Made by a program: the position numbers and the translations under genes. Below the pieces are notes generated by a model. It was given only the letters and a program-made list of their open reading frames with translations. It did no database searches and was not told the DNA's origin. From contig CABSAB010000103.1 in the NCBI GenBank assembly GCA_902475515.1, positions 1 through 5,726 of the forward strand: a DNA stretch of 5,726 nt. The letters are read 5' to 3'. Source of the stretch: an uncultured Eubacteriales bacterium. GTDB taxonomy: Bacteria; Bacillota; Clostridia; Oscillospirales; Oscillospiraceae. Positions 1 to 5,512 of the stretch are shown here, piece after piece (positions within the stretch are counted from its first letter, which is position 1; each line of letters begins with the position of its first letter).

Positions 1-171
1 GACGCCTATGGCGAATCCGAAGACTACGGCGCCTATGATGCGGACGAGCCTCCGGAGCCCTTCTCCGCTCCGCCCAAAAGCAAGGCGCAGCGCCGCCGGG
101 AGCGCCGGGCAAAACGGCGCAGGGCAAAGCGCCGCCGCCAGGCCCGCCGCCGTGCGGGAAACAACCGTTAG
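1..171 (+). CDS. 3' end of unidentified gene with acidic then Arg-rich C-terminal tail
   Basis: This is an open frame from the window edge to a TAG at 169-171, giving the last 56 residues of a protein whose start lies outside the window. The visible part begins with a Tyr/Asp/Glu/Gly-rich stretch (DAYGESEDYGAYDADEPPEP), followed by a short Ser/Pro/Lys linker. The last ~28 residues are nearly all Arg, Lys, Ala and Gln and end in GNNR. No folded domain can be recognised. Such an acidic-then-basic disordered tail could be a cytoplasmic tail of a membrane protein or a nucleic-acid-binding tail; the sequence does not decide. Base use matches a real gene end: the lipoprotein gene starts 76 bp downstream after its own ribosome binding site. 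No clear promoter or U-tailed terminator separates the two, so they may be co-transcribed. The overlapping frame that extends the lipoprotein gene upstream to position 8 is not credible. Confidence 0.6.
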   Translation, partial: DAYGESEDYGAYDADEPPEPFSAPPKSKAQRRRERRAKRRRAKRRRQARRRAGNNR

Positions 172-209
172 ATCCCACAGCTTTGTGGATCCCATATATT
201 TCACCCCCA

Positions 210-226
210 GCGCAGTGTGCCTGCGC
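210..226 (+). other. Hairpin just upstream of the lipoprotein ribosome binding site
   Basis: GCGCAG at 210-215 pairs perfectly with CTGCGC at 221-226 across a 5-nt loop. It lies four bases before the A/G-rich ribosome binding site of the lipoprotein gene. A weaker hairpin (171-191, CCACA/TGTGG core with one bulged C) starts at the stop codon of the upstream gene. Neither is followed by a U run, so they are not convincing terminators. They could be mRNA-processing or stability elements, or chance. Confidence 0.3.
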
Positions 227-229
227 GGA

Positions 230-240
230 AAGGAAAGAGG
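230..240 (+). promoter_or_regulatory. Ribosome binding site of the propeller/solute-binding lipoprotein
   Basis: AAAGGAAAGAGG ends 7 nt before the ATG at 248. This site decides the start: the ATG is followed directly by a lipoprotein signal peptide, and the in-frame codons further upstream overlap the previous gene. Confidence 0.75.
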
Positions 241-247
241 CAATCAC

Positions 248-2914
248 ATGAAAACCATTTGGAAGCGAATTGCAGCCCTGACCCTGACAGGGGCCATGTG
301 CGTGTCGCTCTTTGGCTGCGGAGACAAGAAGGGCAAAGACGACAACAAGCTCCTGTCCGATGAACTGGGCTTTGGCTATACAGCGGCCTATCAGGACCTG
401 GACGCGGAGCTGGAATATCTCCAGAACACCATTGCTGTAAACGGCAAGCTCTATCTCCAGGGCTCCTATTACGATGAGGACAATCCGGACGCATCCGGCG
501 ACCGGCTCTATGAGCTGGACCCCGCCACCGGTACGATCACGCCCGTTTCCATGCCGGAGCTGGTCCGGGGTGAAAACACCTCTGAAAACATCCAGAATAT
601 TGCCCTGAGCCCGGACGGCAGCGGCTATTGGGTCATTACCAACACCTATACTTATACGCCCATTGAGGACGGCTATGAGGATTATGCCCCCGATGCTGAG
701 CCTGCGGCCGAAGGCGAAGCGCCTGCCGAAGACGGGGAAGCCCCCGCTGATGCAGAAGCGCCCGCCGATGCGGAAGCCCCCACCGAGGAAGCGGCTCCTC
801 CTGAAGAAGATGCCGGACTTTCCGCCAGCTATCAGGTCAACCTGCTGTCCAACACCGCTCCCGCAGAGACTGCGGAAGCCCCTGCCGAGGACGCCGAGGC
901 TCCGGCGGAAGACGCCGCTCCGGCCGATGAAGAAAATGGCGAGGAGCCTGCTGCCGACGGGGCCATGCCCATCGCTATTGACGGAGGGGGCACCGTTGTT
1001 GTCGATGGTGACCTTTCTACCGGCGAAAGCGAAGATCAAAGCAGCTATGCCGCCAAGAAGTTTGATATGAACGGCGAGCTGCTCCAGGAGATCAACCTCA
1101 ATGACGTCGCGGCGGAATCCGATTGGTTCTACTGCCAGGCCCTGGCCCAGGACGGCGACGGCTACCTCTATATCGTGGTAAACGACGGCAATGTCCTCTG
1201 CTATGACAAGGACTGCAACCGCCAGAAGGACATCGACCTGAACACCTATTATGTTCAGTCCCTGATCACCCTGGGCAGCGGCGCCGTGCTGGCCTCCTAT
1301 TACGAGGAGGGCGAAAACGGCGGCAACACCATGGTTGCCCGGCTGGAAAAGGGCAGCGCCTCCGAGCCCATGCGTCCCCAGGGCGTCGGCGAGATCGGCG
1401 ACCTGTACCTCTATGGCGGCAACGGCGATTCCGTACTGATCAGCGACCGGACCTATCTCTACACGATGAACGCCTCCACCGGCGAGACCACAAAGCTGCT
1501 CAGCTGGCTGGATTCCGATATCAACGCCAACAACATCTCCGGCGTGGCCGGCAGCGAGGACACCCTCCAGGTGGTGCTGACCAGCTATGCCCACGGCATC
1601 GGTGACTTCACCATGGAGCTGGGCATCCTCACCAAGACCCCCGCAGAGGAGCTTCCGGAGCGGAAAGTCCTGACCCTGGGCGCTCAGTATCTCAATGACC
1701 TGGTGGCCGGGGCTGTGGTGGATTTCAACCGCACAAACGAGAACTACCGCATCACCATGGTGGACTACAGCACCTACAACACCACCGAGGACTATTCCCT
1801 CGGTACCAAGCAGATGGATATGGACGTGATCTCCGGCAACGCCCCGGACATCATTGACCTCTCCGGCACCAAGGTGGATAAGTATATGAGCAAGGGCGTT
1901 CTTACCAACCTGTCTGACCTGATCAAAAAAGACGACTCCTTCTCCCAGGACGACCTGCTTGCCGGGCCGCTCCAGGGTTATACCCGGGACGGGAAGCTCT
2001 ATGGCATCCCCTACACCTTCGGCATCCGGACTCTCTACGGCAGTGCCAAGCTCCTTGGCGACAGGACCAGCTGGACTGCCCAGGAGATGGCCGAAGTCTT
2101 TGCGGGCCTGGACGAGGATGTGTCCATCATGGCCTATAACACCCGTTCCTCGTTCCTCAGCGAGATGCTCTATACCAACCTCGACAGCTTTGTAGACTAT
2201 GACAAGGCCACCTGCTCTTTCAATTCCGAGGAGTTCAAGGGCCTGCTCCAGGCCGCATCCCGGCTTCCGGCGGACCCGGACGGCAGCGATGGCGGAGAGG
2301 CTGTTGCCATTTCTGACGGCGATGAGGTCCAGCAGCTCCAGCGGGGCGATACCCTGCTCAAAGCGGGCTATATCTCCGGAAATTATGATATCCGGAATTT
2401 TGCGAATCTCTATGTGAAGAAGAACGGCATCGTCAACATCGGCTTCCCCGCGGAATCCGGAAGCGGCGCGGTAGTCCCGCTCTACGGCGGCTTTGCCATT
2501 TCCGATAAGTGCAAGGAAAAGGAAGGCGCCTGGGAATTCATCAAGAGCCTGCTGGCGGAGGATTTCCAGAAAGAGCAGTACAACCTGCCCGTGAACGCCG
2601 CCGTCTTTGACTCCATGCTGGAGGAGCTCAAGGAGCGGGACTACTACATGGACGGCGGCGAGAAGGTCTATGTGGATTCCACCTATTATATCGGCGACAC
2701 CGAGTACAAGGTGGACGTACTCACGGATGAGCAGGTCCAGGCCTTCAAGGACTATGTCAACAACGCTTCCCGGGTCAACACCACCTACGACGAGGACCTG
2801 ATGCAGATCGTCACTGAGGAGGCGGCCGCGTTCTTCGCCGGCGATAAAACAGTGGACGAAGTGGCGGACCTGATCCAAAACAAAGCATCCATCTATTTGG
2901 GCGAGACCAGCTGA
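248..2914 (+). CDS. Lipoprotein: beta-propeller-like N-terminal half fused to an ABC extracellular solute-binding domain
   Basis: The 888-residue protein starts at the ATG preceded by AAAGGAAAGAGG. Residues 1-24 are a lipoprotein signal peptide (basic MKTIWKR, hydrophobic core, lipobox LFGC), so Cys24 should be acylated and the protein held on the outer face of the membrane. Residues ~35-465 contain repeated strand-turn-strand units of beta-propeller type (KLYLQGSYY, RLYELDPATGTI, IALSPDGSGYWVIT, YLYIVVNDGNVLCYDK, TYLYTMNASTGET). They are interrupted at ~149-238 by an Ala/Glu/Pro/Asp-rich insert. From about Arg472 to the end (~417 residues, the usual size for the family) it resembles bacterial extracellular solute-binding proteins, family 1: VLTLGAQYLNDLVAGAVVDF, the signature SGNAPDIIDL at 529-538, DGKLYGIPYTFGIRTLYG, and a closing KTVDEVADLIQNKASIYL helix. 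Family knowledge implies capture of a sugar, oligosaccharide or peptide for an ABC importer, or a sensing role. The ligand cannot be told. No permease or ATPase gene is adjacent and a terminator follows at once, so it is an orphan here. The family call is firm for the C-terminal half and moderate for the propeller. Confidence 0.85.
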   Translation: MKTIWKRIAALTLTGAMCVSLFGCGDKKGKDDNKLLSDELGFGYTAAYQDLDAELEYLQNTIAVNGKLYLQGSYYDEDNPDASGDRLYELDPATGTITPVSMPELVRGENTSENIQNIALSPDGSGYWVITNTYTYTPIEDGYEDYAPDAEPAAEGEAPAEDGEAPADAEAPADAEAPTEEAAPPEEDAGLSASYQVNLLSNTAPAETAEAPAEDAEAPAEDAAPADEENGEEPAADGAMPIAIDGGGTVVVDGDLSTGESEDQSSYAAKKFDMNGELLQEINLNDVAAESDWFYCQALAQDGDGYLYIVVNDGNVLCYDKDCNRQKDIDLNTYYVQSLITLGSGAVLASYYEEGENGGNTMVARLEKGSASEPMRPQGVGEIGDLYLYGGNGDSVLISDRTYLYTMNASTGETTKLLSWLDSDINANNISGVAGSEDTLQVVLTSYAHGIGDFTMELGILTKTPAEELPERKVLTLGAQYLNDLVAGAVVDFNRTNENYRITMVDYSTYNTTEDYSLGTKQMDMDVISGNAPDIIDLSGTKVDKYMSKGVLTNLSDLIKKDDSFSQDDLLAGPLQGYTRDGKLYGIPYTFGIRTLYGSAKLLGDRTSWTAQEMAEVFAGLDEDVSIMAYNTRSSFLSEMLYTNLDSFVDYDKATCSFNSEEFKGLLQAASRLPADPDGSDGGEAVAISDGDEVQQLQRGDTLLKAGYISGNYDIRNFANLYVKKNGIVNIGFPAESGSGAVVPLYGGFAISDKCKEKEGAWEFIKSLLAEDFQKEQYNLPVNAAVFDSMLEELKERDYYMDGGEKVYVDSTYYIGDTEYKVDVLTDEQVQAFKDYVNNASRVNTTYDEDLMQIVTEEAAAFFAGDKTVDEVADLIQNKASIYLGETS
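692..961 (+). repeat. Ala/Glu/Pro-rich repeat tract inside the lipoprotein gene
   Basis: This stretch encodes residues 149-238 of the lipoprotein. Two clusters of a degenerate 6-residue unit EAPA(E/D)(D/A), an 18-bp period, lie at about residues 157-178 (716-781) and 207-228 (866-931). They are separated by a non-repetitive segment, GLSASYQVNLLSNT (190-203). The composition is strongly acidic and poor in hydrophobic residues, as in a disordered spacer. The units differ at synonymous positions, so this is an old, drifted expansion rather than a recent perfect tandem repeat. Confidence 0.75.
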
Positions 2915-2921
2915 ATTTCAG

Positions 2922-2959
2922 AAAAAAACAGCTGCCGGAACTCCGGCGGCTGTTTTTTT
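2922..2959 (+). terminator. Strong intrinsic terminator after the lipoprotein gene
   Basis: A 17-bp stem is formed by a run of seven A plus CAGCTGCCGG (2922-2938) and CCGGCGGCTG plus seven T (2943-2959). The loop is AACT and there is one G-U wobble. It begins 8 bp after the stop codon at 2914. The A run on one side and T run on the other make it potentially bidirectional, although no convergent gene is seen. A second, weaker hairpin (TGCTG 2959-2963 / CAGCA 2971-2975, followed by five T) could act as a backup. Confidence 0.9.
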
Positions 2960-3055
2960 GCTGTTTTTTGCAGCATTTTTCCTTAACTTTTGCCGCACTT
3001 CGTATCATTTTCGCCGCATTTTTGCAGGTTTTTTGACACATTTCTCATACAATTT
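2953..3055. other. Helically phased T-tracts, predicted curved DNA
   Basis: T-tracts lie at 2953-2959, 2964-2969, 2976-2980, 2988-2991, 3008-3011, 3019-3023 and 3029-3034. Shorter T runs at 2999-3000, 3041-3043 and 3053-3055 fill the same rhythm. Centre-to-centre spacing is about 10-12 bp, averaging near 10.9. A/T-tracts in phase with the helix are known to bend DNA. The array ends about 50 bp upstream of the promoter for the GH25-SLH gene. The first tracts also serve as the U tail of the terminator, so part of the signal has another explanation. Confidence 0.5.
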
Positions 3056-3102
3056 ACATTGGTTGACGCCGGATTTGGTCAATATTGGATGAAGAAAGGG
3101 GG

Positions 3103-3131
3103 TTGCGGGGACGGGAAAAATATGCTACAAT
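3103..3131 (+). promoter_or_regulatory. SigA-type extended -10 promoter of the GH25-SLH gene
   Basis: A -35 element TTGCGG (3103-3108), a 17-bp spacer and a -10 element TACAAT (3126-3131) are preceded by TGC, which makes an extended -10. The expected transcription start is near 3138. This leaves a ~57-nt leader before the ATG at 3195 and rules out the in-frame ATG at 3150, which lacks a ribosome binding site. Confidence 0.7.
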
Positions 3132-3194
3132 GTTTGTAACTATTTTGTAATGAAATTGTATCTTCAGGAATCAACACAGAAAGGAATGGAGCAT

Positions 3195-4736
3195 ATGCTT
3201 CGCAAGGCGCTGGCACTGAGCCTGATCGCCGCGGTGCTGCTGGGCCTGATCCCCGGCGGTGCTATGGCCGCAGATGGTGCTACATATGTTGAAAACGAGG
3301 ACCCTACTTATTATCAGATCCATAATCCGGAGCCGATCTATGGCGGCTCTGCGGAGGAGGGCGGCCTGGAATCGGCACTTGTGGCCGGGTCCGGTGTGAG
3401 CACCTATTCCAAGGCCTATCCCCGGCAGGTGCCCGGGGAGATCGTCCGTCCGGGTATTGATATCTCTGAGCATCAGAATAAGATCGACTGGGCCGCTGTG
3501 GCGGATGCAGGCGTGGAGTTCGCCATCATCCGGGTGGGCTACCGGGGCTATGGTTCCGGCAACCTGGCCGACGATGCGTACTATCTCGAGAACATTAAGG
3601 GCGCCAAGGCCAACGGCATCAAGGTGGGCGTTTACGTCTTTTCCCAGGCCATCACCCCGGAGGAGGGCGCCGAGGAGGCCCGTTACCTTATCAACCGTGT
3701 GCGTGGGCTGAGCATCGACCTGCCCCTGGTGATCGACTACGAATTCGTGGCCACCGGCGTGGGGCGGCTGTACCATGCCAATCTCTCCCGCCAGGAGGGC
3801 ACGGACGTGTGCAATGCCTTCTGCGCCGAGGCGGAAAAGGCCGGCTACGAGAGCATGGTCTATGCCAATCCCACTATGCTCAGCACCAAACTCTACCGCA
3901 ACCAGATGGGGCGGCTGTGGCTGGCCCATTACACCAGCCGCACCTCCTACAGCGAGGATTACGAATATTGGCAGTTCAGTTCCAATGGAGAGATTGCCGG
4001 CATCAAGGGCAACGTGGACCTGAACTTCTGGTTTGATTCGGGCCTGCCCTTTGAGGACGTCAAAAAGGGCCAGTGGTTCTTTGACGGCATCAGCTGGGCC
4101 TATACCAATAATATCATCAACGGCATGTCCAACACGGAATTTGCCCCCACCGACACCGCCCAGCGTGCCCAGGTGATCACCATGATCTACCGGATGATGG
4201 GCCGGCCCGAAGCCACGGGCACAGTTTCTTATCCGGACATTACACCTTATACCTGGGCACACGACGCCATTCGCTGGGGCACTGCGGAAAAGATCGTCAA
4301 CGGTGCCGATGACGGGAAATTTAATCCCGGCAACCCTGCCGAGCGGCAGATGCTGGTGACCATGCTCTACCGCCTGTGCGGCGAACCCGAGAGCACCCAA
4401 AGCCTCAGCGCCTATCAGGACGCCGGACAGATCCAGAGCTGGGCCAAAAACGCCATGGCATGGGCTGTGGAAAACGGGATCATGAACGGCTATGACGAAG
4501 ACAGCGTTTTGACCCTGAAGCCTAGCCGTGCATGCACCCGGGCCGAGGTAGCCACACTGCTTAAGCGGTTTAAAGAATACCAGGATAAGCTGGAACAGGA
4601 AAAGCCCGAGGAACCGGAGAAGCCCGGCGAGACCGAGAAACCCGGCGAGACGGAACCGCCTGCCGAGACGGATCCTCCTGCCCCGTCCCAGTCTCCGGCG
4701 CCGTCCGGCCAGTCCGACACAAATACCAACGCTTAA
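3195..4736 (+). CDS. Secreted GH25 family muramidase (lysozyme) with three SLH repeats
   Basis: The 513-residue protein probably starts at ATG 3195, 9 nt after AAAGGA (3180-3185). The in-frame ATGs at 3150 and 3186 have no properly spaced site. Residues 1-25 form a Sec signal peptide (MLRKALALSLIAAVLLGLIP, cleavage after GAMA). Residues ~85-280 are a glycoside hydrolase family 25 domain. It has the first catalytic Asp in GIDISEHQ (Asp89), the DxE pair in PLVIDYEF (Asp181, Glu183), and the closing YWQFSSNGEIAGIKGNVDLNFW segment. The Asp89-Asp181 spacing fits the family. The expected activity is cleavage of the N-acetylmuramic acid-GlcNAc beta-1,4 bond of peptidoglycan. Three SLH repeats follow at ~286-336, 346-396 and 407-459 and should bind a secondary wall polymer. 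The TRAE-type motif is intact only in repeat 3 (CTRAEV); repeats 1 and 2 read AQRAQV and AERQML. A Pro/Glu/Thr tail (467-513) without a sortase motif ends the protein. It is a lone gene with its own promoter and terminator. Likely roles are wall remodelling or attack on neighbours' walls. Confidence 0.9.
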   Translation: MLRKALALSLIAAVLLGLIPGGAMAADGATYVENEDPTYYQIHNPEPIYGGSAEEGGLESALVAGSGVSTYSKAYPRQVPGEIVRPGIDISEHQNKIDWAAVADAGVEFAIIRVGYRGYGSGNLADDAYYLENIKGAKANGIKVGVYVFSQAITPEEGAEEARYLINRVRGLSIDLPLVIDYEFVATGVGRLYHANLSRQEGTDVCNAFCAEAEKAGYESMVYANPTMLSTKLYRNQMGRLWLAHYTSRTSYSEDYEYWQFSSNGEIAGIKGNVDLNFWFDSGLPFEDVKKGQWFFDGISWAYTNNIINGMSNTEFAPTDTAQRAQVITMIYRMMGRPEATGTVSYPDITPYTWAHDAIRWGTAEKIVNGADDGKFNPGNPAERQMLVTMLYRLCGEPESTQSLSAYQDAGQIQSWAKNAMAWAVENGIMNGYDEDSVLTLKPSRACTRAEVATLLKRFKEYQDKLEQEKPEEPEKPGETEKPGETEPPAETDPPAPSQSPAPSGQSDTNTNA

Positions 4737-4748
4737 ATGACTTCCCCA

Positions 4749-4782
4749 GGAGCGCCGAGCGATCGGCGCTCCGTTTGTTTTT
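4749..4782 (+). terminator. Intrinsic terminator after the GH25-SLH gene
   Basis: A perfect 9-bp stem (GGAGCGCCG 4749-4757 with CGGCGCTCC 4764-4772) encloses a 6-nt loop and is followed by GTTTGTTTTT. It starts 12 bp after the stop codon and isolates this gene from the downstream operon. Confidence 0.9.
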
Positions 4783-4804
4783 GCCTGCGGACAAAAATGC
4801 ACAG

Positions 4805-4874
4805 AAAACTTGGCAAAATGTCTTGACAAGTTTACTTGGCAGTGGTATATTGATGTTGCAAACAAAACTTGGCA
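4805..4874. promoter_or_regulatory. Four CTTGRCA repeats, probable operator
   Basis: CTTGGCA (4809-4815), CTTGACA (4822-4828), CTTGGCA (4835-4841) and CTTGGCA (4868-4874) lie in the same orientation. The first three are exactly 13 bp apart; the fourth is 33 bp further on. The first and last are part of an identical 11-mer, AAAACTTGGCA. The second copy contains the -35 hexamer and forms a palindrome with the third (TGACAAGT-TT-ACTTGGCA, 4824-4841, one mismatch). The copies thus sit upstream of -35, on -35, in the spacer and in the leader. This is a layout suited to repression or cooperative binding, most simply by the Xre-type regulator encoded by the second gene of this operon. That pairing is inference. 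Confidence 0.6.
4823..4851 (+). promoter_or_regulatory. Near-consensus SigA promoter of the membrane protein/regulator operon
   Basis: TTGACA (4823-4828), a 17-bp spacer and TATATT (4846-4851) preceded by TGG, an extended -10. Transcription should start near 4858. Such a strong core promoter overlapped by repeats suggests that it is normally repressed. Confidence 0.85.
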
Positions 4875-4892
4875 TTGTCTGGAGGTATTGAT

Positions 4893-5198
4893 ATGAAAAG
4901 AGAAGATATTTTAAAGATGGCCCAGGCTGAGAACCGGGACGAACGGATGGAGCAGGTGCGGGCCATGTCCATGCGGTGGACATACATCGTCATGGTACTG
5001 ACGGCGGCAATTTTTGCATTCATCCGCTCAGAGAACGGGCAGACCATGATGGACCTGTCGGTGACGGTATGCGCATCGGTGGTGGCGGGGCAGCTCTATC
5101 AGTTCATCAAGACAAAGGAGCGGTCTTGCCTGGCGCTGGGGCTCATTGCCCTATGCACCGGCGTTCTGGCGCTGATCCGCTTTTGTATGGGGTACTGA
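4893..5198 (+). CDS. Small three-helix membrane protein, DUF6442-like
   Basis: The 101-residue protein starts at ATG 4893, 7 nt after GGAGG (4881-4885). A TTG 24 bp upstream in the same frame lies before the ribosome binding site, within the last operator repeat, and is not used in this call. Residues 1-28 are a charged amphipathic N-terminus (MKREDILKMAQAENRDERMEQ...). Three hydrophobic segments follow: ~29-44 (WTYIVMVLTAAIFAFI), ~53-72 and ~79-98. The basic KTKER between segments 2 and 3 suggests a short cytoplasmic loop. The N-terminal pattern resembles the small DUF6442-type proteins often encoded beside Xre regulators in Firmicutes; this match is from memory and no function is known for the group. 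The stop is 2 bp before the regulator's start, so the two are almost certainly co-translated. No enzymatic residues are evident. A partner, sensor or immunity-like role for the adjacent regulator is possible but unproven. Confidence 0.75.
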   Translation: MKREDILKMAQAENRDERMEQVRAMSMRWTYIVMVLTAAIFAFIRSENGQTMMDLSVTVCASVVAGQLYQFIKTKERSCLALGLIALCTGVLALIRFCMGY

Positions 5199-5200
5199 GC

Positions 5201-5407
5201 ATGGAGGAAAAGCTGGTCCTGAAAAACCGCCTCAAGGAGGCCCGGACGGAGAAAAAACTCTCCCAGGCAGAACTGGCAGGAATGGTGGGCGTATCCCGCA
5301 ACACCATCAGCTCCATCGAGACGGGGCAGTTCAACCCCATGGCCAAGCTGGCGCTGATCCTATGCATCGCGCTGGACAAGAAGTTTGAAGAGCTGTTCTA
5401 TTTTTAA
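5201..5407 (+). CDS. Small Xre/Cro-CI-type helix-turn-helix regulator
   Basis: The 68-residue protein consists almost entirely of one HTH_3 domain. Helix 1 is LKNRLKEARTEK (7-18), the first HTH helix is SQAELAGMVGV (21-31) and the recognition helix is SRNTISSIETG (32-42). The usual NP..KLALILCIALDKKFEELF ending (45-66) follows. This matches the short stand-alone Xre class typified by Bacillus YozG in length and pattern. There is no sensor domain. The ATG is 2 bp after the stop of the membrane-protein gene with only a weak GGGG upstream, so translation probably depends on coupling. By analogy with other Xre proteins it should bind DNA as a dimer. The CTTGRCA repeats over the operon promoter are the natural candidate site, giving negative autoregulation; this is inferred. 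No terminator is visible after the gene. Confidence 0.88.
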   Translation: MEEKLVLKNRLKEARTEKKLSQAELAGMVGVSRNTISSIETGQFNPMAKLALILCIALDKKFEELFYF

Positions 5408-5435
5408 CGCAGAGACAAACAGCAGAGAATGATAC

Positions 5436-5465
5436 TTGCAATTCGTACCATTTCCCCTGTATAAT
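5436..5465 (+). promoter_or_regulatory. SigA-type promoter of the 3'-terminal gene
   Basis: A perfect -10 TATAAT (5460-5465) is preceded, after an 18-bp spacer, by a -35 TTGCAA (5436-5441). Transcription should start near 5472. The inverted repeat GCGGA-TAT-TCCGC (5473-5485) would then form a hairpin at the very 5' end of the message. AGAAGG (5498-5503), 9 nt before the ATG at 5513, is the ribosome binding site. Confidence 0.75.
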
Positions 5466-5512
5466 AATTTCGGCGGATATTCCGCACAAATTCCGAAAGA
5501 AGGTCATACACT

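Noticed and set aside
8..247. Extension of the lipoprotein frame upstream to the ATG at 8
   Set aside because: It overlaps the 3' end of another gene in a different frame, has Pro/Arg/Ser shadow-like composition, and would bury the lipoprotein signal peptide, which has its own ribosome binding site.
663..1070. A 135-codon + strand frame rich in Pro, Arg and Lys
   Set aside because: It is the out-of-frame reading of the Ala/Glu/Pro repeat tract; repeats keep alternative frames open.
3033..3059. TTGACA (3033-3038) as the -35 of a second promoter
   Set aside because: The candidate -10 elements are badly spaced (9 bp to TACAAT, 15 bp to TTACAT); the 3103-3131 promoter is much better.
3063..3082. 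TTGAC...GTCAA inverted repeat upstream of the muramidase promoter
   Set aside because: Arms of only 5 bp with a 10-bp gap are easily due to chance in AT-rich DNA.
3150..3194. Earlier in-frame ATG (3150) for the muramidase
   Set aside because: It lies about 12 nt after the expected transcription start with no ribosome binding site, and it would place 15 polar residues before the signal peptide.
3171..4865. A long open frame (564 codons) on the - strand covering the whole GH25-SLH gene
   Set aside because: It is the antisense shadow of a clearly real gene in GC-rich DNA. Its translation is low-complexity Gly/Ala/Arg/His, has no recognisable domain, and runs through both terminator and promoter regions.
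4805..4874. CTTGRCA repeats as a CRISPR array or replication-origin iterons
   Set aside because: The repeats are too short and few for CRISPR. Their overlap with a promoter, and the absence of any replication gene, favour an operator.
4869..4892. TTG start eight codons upstream for the small membrane protein
   Set aside because: It precedes the GGAGG ribosome binding site and falls in an operator-like repeat.
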